Program-made: the position numbers and the translations under genes
Notes under the pieces: model-generated
Told to the model about the DNA's origin: nothing
The model's database searches: none
Seen by the model: the letters and a program-made list of their open reading frames with translations, nothing else
Assembly: GCA_016179875.1 (NCBI GenBank)
Contig: JACPCH010000124.1
Location: 1-37,632 of the forward strand
Origin: Candidatus Rokuibacteriota bacterium
Lineage (GTDB): Bacteria; Methylomirabilota; Methylomirabilia; Rokubacteriales; CSP1-6
Direction: 5' to 3'
Length of the DNA stretch: 37,632 nt
In this document: piece by piece, positions 1-8,364 of the stretch
Layout of the letters: the number at the start of each line of letters is the position of its first letter
Position numbering within the stretch: position 1 is the first letter of the stretch

Positions 1-271
1 GGCGGTCCTCCTGGAACACGATGCCGATTCTTCGTCCGGGCGCCGCCGGCGGGCGGTCGTGGGCGGCGACGACGGGCTCGCCGTCGAGCAGCACGACGCC
101 GCGGGTGGCCGGCTCGATCCCGCCGATGATCCTGAGCAGGGTGGTTTTTCCGCACCCGTTGGGGCCCAGGACACAGACGAATTCGCCCGTCTCGACGCCG
201 AACGAGACGGTGTCGATGATCGGGATCAGGAAGTCCTTGCCGACGCCCGAGACCTGGAGCTTCACCGCCAT
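1..271 (-). CDS. ABC transporter ATP-binding protein, NitT/TauT type, partial
   Basis: Only the first 90 codons are present; the rest lies beyond the left edge of the window. The protein is the cytoplasmic ATPase that should power uptake by the permease and binding protein encoded just upstream. A Walker A loop (GPNGCGKTT, residues 36-44) and a Q-loop (VFQED, glutamine 87) are visible, the usual order and spacing for the SsuB/TauB family of nitrate, sulfonate and taurine importers. The ATG start lies inside the last codons of the permease gene (10-base overlap), so the two are translationally coupled. The substrate cannot be told from the ATPase. Confidence 0.9.
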   Translation of the reverse strand, partial: MAVKLQVSGVGKDFLIPIIDTVSFGVETGEFVCVLGPNGCGKTTLLRIIGGIEPATRGVVLLDGEPVVAAHDRPPAAPGRRIGIVFQEDR

Positions 272-1035
272 CGGGTGAGCCGCCGGGCCGCCGCGTCGAA
301 CACGAGCTTGTCGGTGGCCATCATCACCAGGATCATCACCAGCGCCCACACGAAGACCATCTGCGTCTCCAGGATCTCGCGGCTGTAATTCATGATGTAG
401 CCGATGCCCGACGTCACGCCGAAGATCTCGGCCACCACGGACACCTTGAGCGCGAGGCCGAACCCGATCTTCATCCCCGCCACCAGGTAGGGCAGGGTGG
501 ACGGGATCACGATCGCCGTGAACTTCTGCCGGCCCGACAGCCGGTAGACGTCGCCCATCTCGAGCAGGCGCCGGTCCACGCCGGCGACGCCCTCGACGAG
601 GTTCGAGGCGACGACCGGCAGCGTGATCATGAACGTCGTGAAGATCGGCGCCCAGTTCGAGAGCCCGAACCAGATGATCGAGATCACGATCCAGACGAAG
701 ACCGACGTCGCGTTCAGGATCGCGAGCGCGTCCTGCACGACCCCGCGGGCCAGACGCGACAGGAAGGCGGCGAGGCCCATCAGGAGCCCGGCGGCCACCG
801 CGGCGCCGAAGCCCGCCAGGATACGGTAGAGCGAGGCGCCGGTGTGCTGCCAGACCTCGCCCGAGCGGAGGATCTCGACGAAGCCGGCCAGGACGGCGAG
901 CGGCGAGGGCAGCACGTAGGCGCCGTAGCGCCAGGACAGGAGCGACCACACGGCGGCGACCAGGAGCATCGCGCCGAGGGTGGGGAGGTGGAGGCGGGCG
1001 GCCCAGTCCCGCCCGCCCCCCGGTGAAGCGCTCAC
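262..1035 (-). CDS. ABC transporter permease, NitT/TauT (SsuC-like) type
   Basis: This 257-residue inner-membrane protein should form the channel of the importer encoded with its neighbours. It shows several long hydrophobic segments, beginning with one near residues 15-30, and a cytoplasmic EAA-like loop in its second half (residues near LEMGDVYRLSG) where the ATPase docks. Length and layout fit the BPD_transp_1 family. The GTG start overlaps the stop of the binding-protein gene by four bases (GTGA), and its own stop lies inside the ATPase start region, so binding protein, permease and ATPase form one operon. Both ends are set by these overlaps. Confidence 0.92.
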   Translation of the reverse strand: MSASPGGGRDWAARLHLPTLGAMLLVAAVWSLLSWRYGAYVLPSPLAVLAGFVEILRSGEVWQHTGASLYRILAGFGAAVAAGLLMGLAAFLSRLARGVVQDALAILNATSVFVWIVISIIWFGLSNWAPIFTTFMITLPVVASNLVEGVAGVDRRLLEMGDVYRLSGRQKFTAIVIPSTLPYLVAGMKIGFGLALKVSVVAEIFGVTSGIGYIMNYSREILETQMVFVWALVMILVMMATDKLVFDAAARRLTRWR

Positions 1036-1989
1036 GCGCGGTGGAAGAACTCGCGGCGGATCCGCTCCGGGCTGTCCCAGAGGTCGGACTTCAGGAAGCC
1101 GAACTCCTTGTTGATCTTGAGCTGCGCGATCAGCGTGTCCACCTGCTCGTCGGGCAGGCCGTGCAGCATCCGCACGGTCTCCTTGTGGGCGACCTGGATC
1201 ACGTCCTTCGGGAGCTTCGTGACCTCGGCAACGATCTCCATCGCCCGGGCCGGCTTGTTGTACCAGACGTCCACGGCGTCCCGCTGCGCGTCGTTCAGGT
1301 CCTTCGCGATCGCGGCGTTCCTGTCCAGGAACTCCTTGTGCACGAGGTAGCAGACGTGCACCGGGAACCCCGTCGCGCGGCCGGTGGCCTTCCGCCAGAG
1401 GTCGATCTGCTTGACCAGGTACACTCCCTCGCCCCGGAATACGACCGAGTCGGTGATGGGCTGCCAGGCGATGATCGCGTCCACGTCCTTCTTCCCGAGC
1501 AGCGTCACCATGTCGGGCGGCGAGGTCGCGGTGACGATCCGGGCTTCCTTCTGGATGTCGAGGCCGTAGCCCTTCTTCAGCAGCGCGTTGATGTCGAAGA
1601 ACGTCGAGGTGCCCACGATCGCCGCGATCTTCTTGCCCTTGAGGTCCTCGACCCTGGCGAGACCGGCGTCCTTGCGGGCCACGATGGCGCCGAGCACCGC
1701 GGTGGCGACGCCCGTCACCTTGAGCGGCACGCCGTCCTCGAACGCCTTGGCGGCCAGCGCGAAGCTCATGTCGATCGCGTCCACGTTCTTCGACGCGAGC
1801 TGGTTCAGCAGCGGGCCCGGCGCGCCGGGCACGATCGAGTACTCGGCCTGCCAGCCGCGCTTGCCCAGCAGGTCCTCCTTGTGGATGATCTCGGTCGCCG
1901 CCCAGCCGAGCTGCAGGTAGGCCAGGCGCCGCGGCCGCGGCGACGGCCGCGGCGCCGATTCTCAGAAAGTCACGGCGTCCGGTGCTCAT
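1032..1989 (-). CDS. ABC transporter substrate-binding protein with Tat signal, frame broken near the N-terminus
   Basis: The mature part is a periplasmic binding protein of the NMT1/SsuA/TauA class (it reads [12 protein letters not shown] early and has the typical ligand-lobe segment [10 protein letters not shown]). It should capture the ligand for the permease downstream. An ATG at 1989 overlaps the TrpB-like stop (ATGA) and opens a clear twin-arginine signal, [12 protein letters not shown] followed by an alanine-rich stretch. That frame does not run into the mature domain: the coding switches by one base between about 1925 and 1945, and the usual linker after the signal cleavage site seems missing. 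The mature frame has a TGA just upstream and no good start before a GTG near 1832. I read this as one gene with a small deletion/frameshift, real or from assembly. Confidence 0.8.
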
Positions 1990-3371
1990 ACACTCACCTT
2001 CGGCAGGCCGCGCAGCGCCGCCTCGATCTTCTCGGCCGGGTAGTCGTAGTCCTGGAGCTTGCCGGCCAGGAAGGCCTCGTAGGCGCCGAGGTCGAAGTGG
2101 CCGTGGCCCGAGAGGTTGAAGAGGATCGTCTGCCGCTTGCCGGCCTTCTTGCAGCGCAGCGCCTCGTCGATCACCACGCGGATGGCGTGGGCGGCCTCGG
2201 GCGCGGGGATGATGCCCTCGGCGCGCGCGAACTGGAGCGCGGCCTGGAAGGTCGAGATCTGGGGCACGGCGACGGCCTCGATCACGCCCTCGTCGTAGAG
2301 CTTGCAGACGAGCGGCGCCATGCCGTGGTAGCGGAGCCCGCCCGCGTGGAGCGGCGCCGGCACGAAGGAGTGGCCGAGCGTGTGCATCTTCACGAGCGGC
2401 GTCAGGCCCACCGTGTCGCCGAAGTCGTAGACGTACCGGCCCTTGGTGAGGCTCGGGCAGGCGCTGGGCTCGACGGCGATGAGCCGGAGCTTCTTCTTCT
2501 TGCCGGCGAGCTTGTCGGCGGCGAAGGGGAACGAGAGCCCGGCGAAGTTGGAGCCGCCGCCGGCGCAGGCGACGACGATGTCGGCCTCGTCGTCGGCCTT
2601 CTCGAGCTGCTTCTTGGCCTCGAGGCCGATGATCGTCTGGTGCATGAGCACGTGGTTGAGCACGCTGCCGAGCGAGTACTTCGTGTCCTCGCGCGTGGCC
2701 GCGTCCTCGACGGCCTCGCTGATCGCGATGCCGAGGCTCCCGGGCGAGCTCGGATCCTCCAGGAGGATCTTCTTGCCGGCCTGGGTGTCGGGGCTCGGGC
2801 TCGGGACGACCTGGGCGCCCCAGGTCTCCATCATGATGCGGCGGTACGGCTTCTGCTGGTAGGAGACCTTCACCATGTAGACCTTGCACTGCAGCCCGAA
2901 CATCTGGGTCGCCATCGCCAGGGCCGAGCCCCACTGGCCCGCGCCCGTCTCGGTGGCGATGCGGGTGACGCCTTCCTTCTTGTTGTAGTACGCCTGCGCG
3001 ACGGCGGTGTTCGGCTTGTGGCTGCCCGCCGGGCTCACGCCCTCGTACTTGTAGTAGATGCGGGCGGGCGTGCCCAGGGCCTTCTCCAGGCGCCGCGCGC
3101 GGTAGAGCGGGCTCGGGCGCCAGAGCCGCAGCACGTCGCGGATGCCGTCGGGGATGGGGATCCAGCGCTCCTGGCTGACCTCCTGCTTGATCAGCTCCAT
3201 CGGGAACAGCGGCGCCAAATCTTGAGGTCCGATGGGCTGGCCCGTGCCCGGGTGCAGGACGGGCGGCGGCGGCGTCTTGAAGTCCGCCATGATGTTGTAC
3301 CACTTGGCGGGGATGTCCCTCTCGTCGAGGGTGAACTTCGTGCGGTACTTGTCGCTCCCCTTGGTCGCCAT
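1986..3371 (-). CDS. trpB2: TrpB2-like pyridoxal-phosphate enzyme (tryptophan synthase beta-like)
   Basis: This 461-residue protein matches the TrpB2 branch of tryptophan synthase beta chains, enzymes that join indole or a related nucleophile to serine-derived aminoacrylate using PLP. The PLP lysine is K119 in GSHKPN, the phosphate-binding loop is GGGSN at 271-275, and the N-terminal extension is typical of TrpB2. The ATG at 3371 follows a good ribosome site (GAAGGAGG). A longer reading starting 17 codons upstream is possible but lacks this site. No trpA lies nearby; instead the gene is the first member of an ABC importer operon and its stop overlaps the binding-protein start. This suggests a role tied to an imported compound rather than standard tryptophan synthesis, which is inference. 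Confidence 0.9.
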   Translation of the reverse strand: MATKGSDKYRTKFTLDERDIPAKWYNIMADFKTPPPPVLHPGTGQPIGPQDLAPLFPMELIKQEVSQERWIPIPDGIRDVLRLWRPSPLYRARRLEKALGTPARIYYKYEGVSPAGSHKPNTAVAQAYYNKKEGVTRIATETGAGQWGSALAMATQMFGLQCKVYMVKVSYQQKPYRRIMMETWGAQVVPSPSPDTQAGKKILLEDPSSPGSLGIAISEAVEDAATREDTKYSLGSVLNHVLMHQTIIGLEAKKQLEKADDEADIVVACAGGGSNFAGLSFPFAADKLAGKKKKLRLIAVEPSACPSLTKGRYVYDFGDTVGLTPLVKMHTLGHSFVPAPLHAGGLRYHGMAPLVCKLYDEGVIEAVAVPQISTFQAALQFARAEGIIPAPEAAHAIRVVIDEALRCKKAGKRQTILFNLSGHGHFDLGAYEAFLAGKLQDYDYPAEKIEAALRGLPKVSV

Positions 3372-3421
3372 CACCGGCCTCCTTCGGATGTCGCTGCGCG
3401 GGCTGTCGGGAAAGTGCGCCA

Positions 3422-3450
3422 ACGATAAGGCAGGCGCACGAGGCTGTCAA
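3422..3450 (-). promoter_or_regulatory. Predicted sigma70-type promoter of the TrpB2/ABC operon
   Basis: On the minus strand TTGACA (3450-3445) is followed after 17 bases by TATCGT (3427-3422), a perfect -35 and a four-of-six -10. It lies about 50 bases before the TrpB2 ATG, in the 125-base gap shared with the divergent DUF993 gene. A weaker plus-strand TTGACG at 3454-3459 may serve that other gene. Confidence 0.5.
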
Positions 3451-3496
3451 ACATTGACGGAGGCCGCGCGGGGTGTGTAAGACTGTTAGCCGATCC

Positions 3497-4567
3497 ATGC
3501 CGCCGACGCTGACGCTGCCGCAGAAGGACGGGACGCTCGCGCCCTACACGCTGTCGGGCCGCGCCCCGGTGATGCCGCCGCCCGGGCCCATCAGGAGCCG
3601 GATCCCGTACGCGGCGGTCCACGTCGTCGCCGACCCGCTCGCGAACGTCCATCCGGCCCTCGAGACGCGGCTGGACTGGGACGCGACGCTGGCCTACCGG
3701 CGCCACGTCTGGTCGCTCGGGCTCGCGGTGGCCGAGGCCATGGACACCGCGCAGCGCGGCATGGGGCTCGACTGGGGCCGCTCGGTGGCCGAGGCGCGGA
3801 CGATGTCGGGCGCCGTGCTCGCGAGCGGTGCCGGCACCGACCACCTGGAGCCGGGGCCGCGCGTCACGCTGTCGGACGTCGAGACGGCGCACGAGGAGCA
3901 GTGCGACGTCATCGAGTCGGTCGGCGGGCGGATCATCCTGATGGCGAGCCGCGCGCTCGCCGCGTGCGCCAGGGGCGCCGACGACTACGGGAAGGTCTAC
4001 GGCCGGATCCTGAGCCAGGCGCGGGAGCCCGTCATCATCCACTGGCTCGGCGACATGTTCGATCCGGCGCTCCGCGGCTACTGGGGCGCGGTCTCGCTCC
4101 TCGACCAGCGGCGCGAGATCGCGATGCGGCGGCGCTTCCCGCCCGGCGTCCGCATGTACAGCGGCGACGACTTCGACTACCCGACGACGATCCGCGGCGA
4201 CGCCCACGGCCACTCGGACGCGCTCCTCGGCATCTTCGACGTGATCGCGCCGGCCGCCTCCGCGGCGCTCCACGCCCTCGACCGCGGAGACGTCGTGGGC
4301 TTCGACGCGATCCTCGCGCCGACCCTGCCGCTCTCGCGCCACGTCTTCGGCGACCCGACGCGCTTCTACAAGACGGGCGTCGTCTTCGCCGCGTATCTGA
4401 ACGGTCACCAGGCGCACTTCCGGATGGTCGGCGGCCTCGAGAGCGCGCGTCCGGTCGTCCATCTCGCCCAGCAGTTCGTCCTGATGGATCAGGCCGGCCT
4501 GCTCGCCGATCCCGACCAGGCCGTGGAGCGGATGCGGCGCGTGCTGGCCGTGGCGGGGGTCGTCTAG
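3497..4567 (+). CDS. DUF993 / dihydrodipicolinate synthase-like protein with internal deletion
   Basis: This 356-residue protein has the recognisable pattern of the DUF993 family, predicted TIM-barrel proteins related to the dihydrodipicolinate synthase/N-acetylneuraminate lyase class I aldolases. Typical stretches are EAMDTAQRGMGLDW (79-92), IILMASRALA, VIIHWLGDMFDP, YSGDDFDYP, and near the end YKTGVVFAAYLNGHQAHFRMVGG. At residues 195-203 the sequence runs GYWGAVSLLD. From memory of the family, about 25-28 residues normally lie between GYWG and VSLLD, including a GIK motif whose lysine is the likely Schiff-base residue. The reading frame is kept. The gene sits three bases before a methyltransferase and starts a five-gene set. 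Function is unknown, and this copy may be inactive. Confidence 0.85.
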   Translation: MPPTLTLPQKDGTLAPYTLSGRAPVMPPPGPIRSRIPYAAVHVVADPLANVHPALETRLDWDATLAYRRHVWSLGLAVAEAMDTAQRGMGLDWGRSVAEARTMSGAVLASGAGTDHLEPGPRVTLSDVETAHEEQCDVIESVGGRIILMASRALAACARGADDYGKVYGRILSQAREPVIIHWLGDMFDPALRGYWGAVSLLDQRREIAMRRRFPPGVRMYSGDDFDYPTTIRGDAHGHSDALLGIFDVIAPAASAALHALDRGDVVGFDAILAPTLPLSRHVFGDPTRFYKTGVVFAAYLNGHQAHFRMVGGLESARPVVHLAQQFVLMDQAGLLADPDQAVERMRRVLAVAGVV

Positions 4568-4570
4568 GGC

Positions 4571-5302
4571 GTGACGGCTCCCTGGCAGCAGTGGGCCAAG
4601 CGCCCGGAGACCGAGCCGACGCTCGTCGAGCGGGCCCGCGGCGCGCTGCCCCCGATGGAGTCCACCAAGCAGCTCGTCCAGCTGGTCGCCGGCGTCTACC
4701 GGCCGGGGATGCGCGTGCTCGACGTGGGCTGCAACGTGGGCCACTACCTGCGCGGGCTGCGCGGGCTCGACCCGCGGCTCGACTACACGGGCGTCGACGC
4801 CTACGCCCACTACGTCGAGCGCGCCCGCGAGATCTTCAGCGACGACCCGCACGCGAGCTTCCACGTCAAGGACGTCCACGAGCCGCTCTTCCCGGGCGAG
4901 CCGTTCGACGTCGTCTACTGCTGCAACGTGCTGCTCCACCTGCCGGACTTCCGCCGCCCCGTCCGGAACCTTCTCGACAGCACGAAGAGCGTGCTGCTGG
5001 TCCGGACCCTCCTCGGCGAGTACACGACGATCGTCAAGCGCGCGGTCAGCCACGCCTACGACGACGCCGGCGAGCCGCTCGACTTCGTGTACCAGAACAC
5101 CTGGGAGACCGGCTGGTTCACGGGCTGGATCGAGCGCCAGGGCTGGAGGGTCGAGCTGATCGCCGACGCGTTCGACGCGCTGGCGCTGGCGCGCGAATAC
5201 GACGCGGTCAAGCGCGGCCGGGGCACCCGCGTGGTCGAGGGCCGGCAGGCCGACGGCAACATCATCTTCAACTGGACGTGGGCGAAGATCACGCGCCCGT
5301 GA
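4571..5302 (+). CDS. Class I SAM-dependent methyltransferase
   Basis: A 243-residue soluble protein with a Rossmann methyltransferase core: the SAM-binding motif VLDVGCNVGHYL lies near residues 48-60, the acidic ribose-binding position is in YTGVDAY, and FDVVYCCNVLLHL (near 115-130) is the motif before strand 5. A long C-terminal part with NTWETGWFTGWIE may fit the acceptor. The GTG start is three bases after the DUF993 stop, and the gene's own stop overlaps the next start (GTGA). With an oxidoreductase, an SDR and a cytidylyltransferase downstream, it probably methylates a sugar or sugar acid. The acceptor cannot be read from the sequence. Confidence 0.88.
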   Translation: MTAPWQQWAKRPETEPTLVERARGALPPMESTKQLVQLVAGVYRPGMRVLDVGCNVGHYLRGLRGLDPRLDYTGVDAYAHYVERAREIFSDDPHASFHVKDVHEPLFPGEPFDVVYCCNVLLHLPDFRRPVRNLLDSTKSVLLVRTLLGEYTTIVKRAVSHAYDDAGEPLDFVYQNTWETGWFTGWIERQGWRVELIADAFDALALAREYDAVKRGRGTRVVEGRQADGNIIFNWTWAKITRP

Positions 5303-6336
5303 GCGCCCCAGCCGACGCGCGGGTGGCCGGCCTGTCGGTGGTGGTCGCCGGCGCGGGCTCGATCGGGCGGCGGCACCTCCGGAACCTCCGCGACCTCGGC
5401 GTCGGCCGTCTCGCGGCGTGCGACCCCGACCCGGCGCGGCGGAAGGCGGTCGCCGACGAGCTCGGCGTCGCGGCGCTGGCGGGCCTGGACGAGGCGCTGG
5501 ACGCCGGCCCGCCCGACGCGGTCCTGGTCTGCAGCCCGCCGGTGTCGCACGTGTCGCAGGCGTTGCGCGCCGTGGACCGCGGCGCCCACGTGTTCGTCGA
5601 GAAGCCGCTCGCGCACTCGCTCGCCGGCGTCGAGGAGCTGGCCGCCCGGGCCCGCGCGGCGGCGCGGGCCGTCCAGGTCGGCTACAACCTCCGGTTCCAC
5701 CCGGGAATCCGCCAGCTCAAGGGGCTGGTGGACGCGGGCGCCGTCGGCCGGGTGCTCTGGCTTCACGGGGAATTCGGCTTCGACTTGCGCGAGTGGCGGC
5801 CCGGCCGGGATTACCGCACGAACTACTCGGCGCGAGCGGATCTCGGCGGCGGTATCATCCTCGACGCGTCGCACGAGATCGACTACGTGCTCTGGCTGCT
5901 GGGGCAGCCGACCGAGGTCGTGTGCATGGCCGGCAAGGTGAGCGGGCTCGAGATGGACGTCGCGGACTGCGCGACCGTGCTGCTGCGGTTCCCGGGCGGC
6001 GGGCCGGCCGATGGCCCGCAGGCGGATATCCACATGGATTGCGTCCAGCGCGTCCGCCGCCGGGCGTGCCGGATCGCCGGCACGGAGGGGACGCTCGTGT
6101 GGGACTACGACGCGCGCGAGATCCAGGTCTTCCGGGCCGCGCGCAAGCAGTGGGAGCGGTTGCCGTACCGCTTCGAGGAAAACGATATGTACGTGGCCGA
6201 GCTGCGCCACTTCCTCGACTGCGTCCTCGGGCGCGCGACGCCGCTCGTCGGGCTCGACGAGGGCCGGCGCGCCCTCGCCGTCGCGCTCGCGGCGCAGACC
6301 GCCGCGCGCGAGCGCCGGGTGGAGCGCCTGGCGTGA
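5299..6336 (+). CDS. Gfo/Idh/MocA family NAD(P)-dependent oxidoreductase
   Basis: This 345-residue protein has an N-terminal Rossmann domain with the nucleotide loop VVAGAGSIGRRH (GAGSIG at 18-23), the family's EKPL motif at residues 101-104, and D189/H192/D195 in LDASHEIDYVLW, the place where the family keeps active-site residues. The C-terminal half is the usual alpha/beta domain. Members oxidise or reduce sugars and sugar nucleotides such as UDP-GlcNAc-type acids or inositols. Its GTG start and its stop both lie in four-base overlaps with neighbours, placing it inside the proposed sugar-activation operon. The actual sugar is unknown. Confidence 0.93.
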   Translation: MSAPADARVAGLSVVVAGAGSIGRRHLRNLRDLGVGRLAACDPDPARRKAVADELGVAALAGLDEALDAGPPDAVLVCSPPVSHVSQALRAVDRGAHVFVEKPLAHSLAGVEELAARARAAARAVQVGYNLRFHPGIRQLKGLVDAGAVGRVLWLHGEFGFDLREWRPGRDYRTNYSARADLGGGIILDASHEIDYVLWLLGQPTEVVCMAGKVSGLEMDVADCATVLLRFPGGGPADGPQADIHMDCVQRVRRRACRIAGTEGTLVWDYDAREIQVFRAARKQWERLPYRFEENDMYVAELRHFLDCVLGRATPLVGLDEGRRALAVALAAQTAARERRVERLA

Positions 6337-7103
6337 TCGACGTGACCGGGCGGGTCGCGCTCGTCACCGCGGGGGCCAAGGGCCTCGGCGCCGAGGTGGC
6401 GCGCCGGCTCGCCGCCGCCGGCGCCGACGTGGCGGTCACCTACGCCCAGGACGGCGTGGCCGCGCGCGGGTTCGCGGCCGAGGTCGAACGGGGCGGGCGC
6501 CGCTGTCTCCCGCTCCAGGCCGACGCGCGCGACTTCGGACGCGCCGCACGCGTGGTGGAGGAAGCGCGCGCGGCGCTGGGCGGGCTGCACATCCTGGTGT
6601 GCGGCGCCGGCGGCATGGGCATCGCGCGCAGGGGACCGCTCGCCGCGATGACCGAGACGGACTGGGACGACGCGGTTGTCTTCTCGCTCAAGAGCGCCTT
6701 CAACTATATCCGTGCCGCCGCCCCCCACTTCCAGGCCCAGCGCTACGGCAAGATCGTCTGCGTCGGCTCGGTCAACGGCCTCGGCGGGCGCCCCGGCACC
6801 GCGAGCTACAACGCCGCCAAGGCGGGGCTGGTCGGCCTGGTGAGGACGGCGGCGGCCGAGCTGGGCGCCTGGGACGTCAACGTGAACCTGGTGGCGCCCG
6901 GGTTCATCGAGACGACGACGCAGGTGAACACGCCGCAGAAGGTCCGCGATCAGGTGCTCGGCGAGTGCGCGATCAAGCGCCTCGGGACCCCCGCCGACAT
7001 CGCGCCGCCGATCGTGTTCCTGTGCAGCGATGCCGCCCGTCACGTCACCGGCCAGGTGCTCGGGGTGGACGCGGGCCAGTACCTGCCACGCCCGCTGCCG
7101 TGA
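6333..7103 (+). CDS. SDR family NAD(P)-dependent oxidoreductase
   Basis: A classical short-chain dehydrogenase of 256 residues. The cofactor loop reads TAGAKGLG (12-19), a variant of TGxxxGxG. The catalytic set is S146 in VGSVNG and Y159/K163 in YNAAK, and the GDP-like tail PGFIETTTQ and FLCSDAARHVTGQVLGVDAG are typical of FabG-like members. It reduces a keto group or oxidises an alcohol; in this position it probably acts on the same sugar intermediate as the Gfo/Idh/MocA enzyme before it. GTG start, four-base overlaps on both sides. A FabG role in lipid synthesis is less likely given the neighbours. Confidence 0.93.
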   Translation: MIDVTGRVALVTAGAKGLGAEVARRLAAAGADVAVTYAQDGVAARGFAAEVERGGRRCLPLQADARDFGRAARVVEEARAALGGLHILVCGAGGMGIARRGPLAAMTETDWDDAVVFSLKSAFNYIRAAAPHFQAQRYGKIVCVGSVNGLGGRPGTASYNAAKAGLVGLVRTAAAELGAWDVNVNLVAPGFIETTTQVNTPQKVRDQVLGECAIKRLGTPADIAPPIVFLCSDAARHVTGQVLGVDAGQYLPRPLP

Positions 7104-7855
7104 CGGGCGCCCGCCCGCGCGTCGTCGCGCTGGTCCAGGCGCGGATGGGCTCGAGCCGCCTTCCCGGCAAGGTGCTGGCGCCGGTCGGCGGCGTCCCGCT
7201 GCTCCAGGCGATCGTCGAGCGCGTGCGCGGCGCCCGGACGCTCCACGCGCTGGTGATCGCCACCACCGAGCGCCCGGCGGACGACGCGGTGGCGGCGCTG
7301 GCCGGCCGGCTCGGCGTCGCCTGCTTCCGCGGCGCCGACGAGGACTGTCTGGACCGCCTCGCCCGCGCGGCGCGGGCCCACGGCGCCGACGTCGTCGTCA
7401 GGCTGACCGGCGACAATCCCTTCGTGGACGGCGCCCTCGTGGACTGGGCCGTCGGCGAGCGCGCGGCGGCGGAGCCGCCGTGGGACTACGTCGGCACGTC
7501 GCGGAGCGGCACCTTTCCCGTCGGGATCTCCGTGGAGGTGGTGGCGCACGCCGCGCTCGACTGCGCCTGGCGCGAGGCCACGGCGCCGGCGCACCGGGAG
7601 CACGTGACCCTCTGGATCGTCGAGCGCCCCGAGCGGTTCCGCGTCCGCGACCTCGTCGCCGACCCGAGTGACGGCGACCTGCGGCTCACGGTGGACGCGC
7701 CGGAGGACCTCGAGCTGGCCCGGCGCGTGTTCGACCACTTCGGCCACCGGCACTTCGCCTGGCGCGAGGCGGTGGCGGCGGTGCGCGTGCGCCCCGATTG
7801 GGCTGCGCTCAACCGGCACGTCGCGCAGCGCGTGCCGGACGGGCGTTCCCGCTAG
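7100..7855 (+). CDS. SpsF-type cytidylyltransferase (acylneuraminate cytidylyltransferase family)
   Basis: This 251-residue protein begins with ALVQARMGSSRLPGKVL (residues 10-26), the nucleotide-binding signature of the SpsF/NeuA group, and continues with VRLTGDNPFVD, EHVTLWIVE and the TVDAPEDLELAR segment seen in the same family. Such enzymes are expected to couple CTP to an acidic sugar, making a CMP-activated donor for surface polysaccharides or flagellar glycans. It is the last gene of the plus-strand set, starts at a GTG overlapping the SDR stop, and ends tail-to-tail with the next minus-strand gene (shared CTAG). No NeuB-like synthase or glycosyltransferase is present nearby, so the donor's identity is open. 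Confidence 0.9.
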   Translation: MTGARPRVVALVQARMGSSRLPGKVLAPVGGVPLLQAIVERVRGARTLHALVIATTERPADDAVAALAGRLGVACFRGADEDCLDRLARAARAHGADVVVRLTGDNPFVDGALVDWAVGERAAAEPPWDYVGTSRSGTFPVGISVEVVAHAALDCAWREATAPAHREHVTLWIVERPERFRVRDLVADPSDGDLRLTVDAPEDLELARRVFDHFGHRHFAWREAVAAVRVRPDWAALNRHVAQRVPDGRSR

Positions 7856-8358
7856 TCCAGCCAGAACACCCAGTCGATCCGGCGGACCCGGGCGCCCCGG
7901 AACGAGAACTCGACGCGGTTGAGGCGTTCCGAGTCCTCGTACCGGTCCGTGTCGATCTCGCCCGGCTCGGCGCGGACGCCGGGACCGAGCACGCGCCGTA
8001 CCGCGTCCCGGGTGCTGCCGACGCCGAGACCCCACTTCACGCGATAGCGCTCGCTCGTGAGCGACATCTCCATGAGCAGCTCGCGGCCGGTCGCGCTGAC
8101 GCGGTAGAGGACGACGCGGAGACCGTCGTACTCGAGCTCGTGCACCTCATCGGTCCGTCCGGGCTCGTGCCGGTTCTGCACGCGCCGGACGGTGGCCGAT
8201 CGGGGCGGACCGAGGCTCGCCGCCAGCTCGACACGGGTCCGCCCGAGCGGGACCGCGAAGCCGTCGGCGATCAGCTCGTCCACGCGCGCCTGGAAGGGCT
8301 CCGCGGCGCCGACCGCGGGCGCCACGGCCAGCAGGCACGCGGTGACGAGGACGCTCAT
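7852..8358 (-). CDS. Secreted protein of unknown function
   Basis: A 168-residue protein that I do not recognise. The first 18 residues (MSVLVTACLLAVAPAVGA) look like a short signal peptide cut before AEPF. The rest is soluble and rich in charged residues. It contains two segments of similar style, PLGRTRVELAASLGPP near 37-52 and GVGSTRDAVRRVLGPG near 112-127, suggesting two copies of a small alpha/beta unit like that of SmpA/OmlA (BamE-like) domains, where such motifs precede a small lipoprotein-like fold. The gene follows the YciI gene after six bases and likely shares its transcript. Its stop overlaps the cytidylyltransferase stop on the other strand. Confidence 0.65.
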   Translation of the reverse strand: MSVLVTACLLAVAPAVGAAEPFQARVDELIADGFAVPLGRTRVELAASLGPPRSATVRRVQNRHEPGRTDEVHELEYDGLRVVLYRVSATGRELLMEMSLTSERYRVKWGLGVGSTRDAVRRVLGPGVRAEPGEIDTDRYEDSERLNRVEFSFRGARVRRIDWVFWLD

Positions 8359-8364
8359 CGCGCG

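Noticed and set aside
1950-1965. TGA in the frame of the binding-protein domain as another Sec codon
   Set aside because: It lies in the region of the signal peptide read in another frame, no CxxC-like site or hairpin is there, and a frameshift explains it better.
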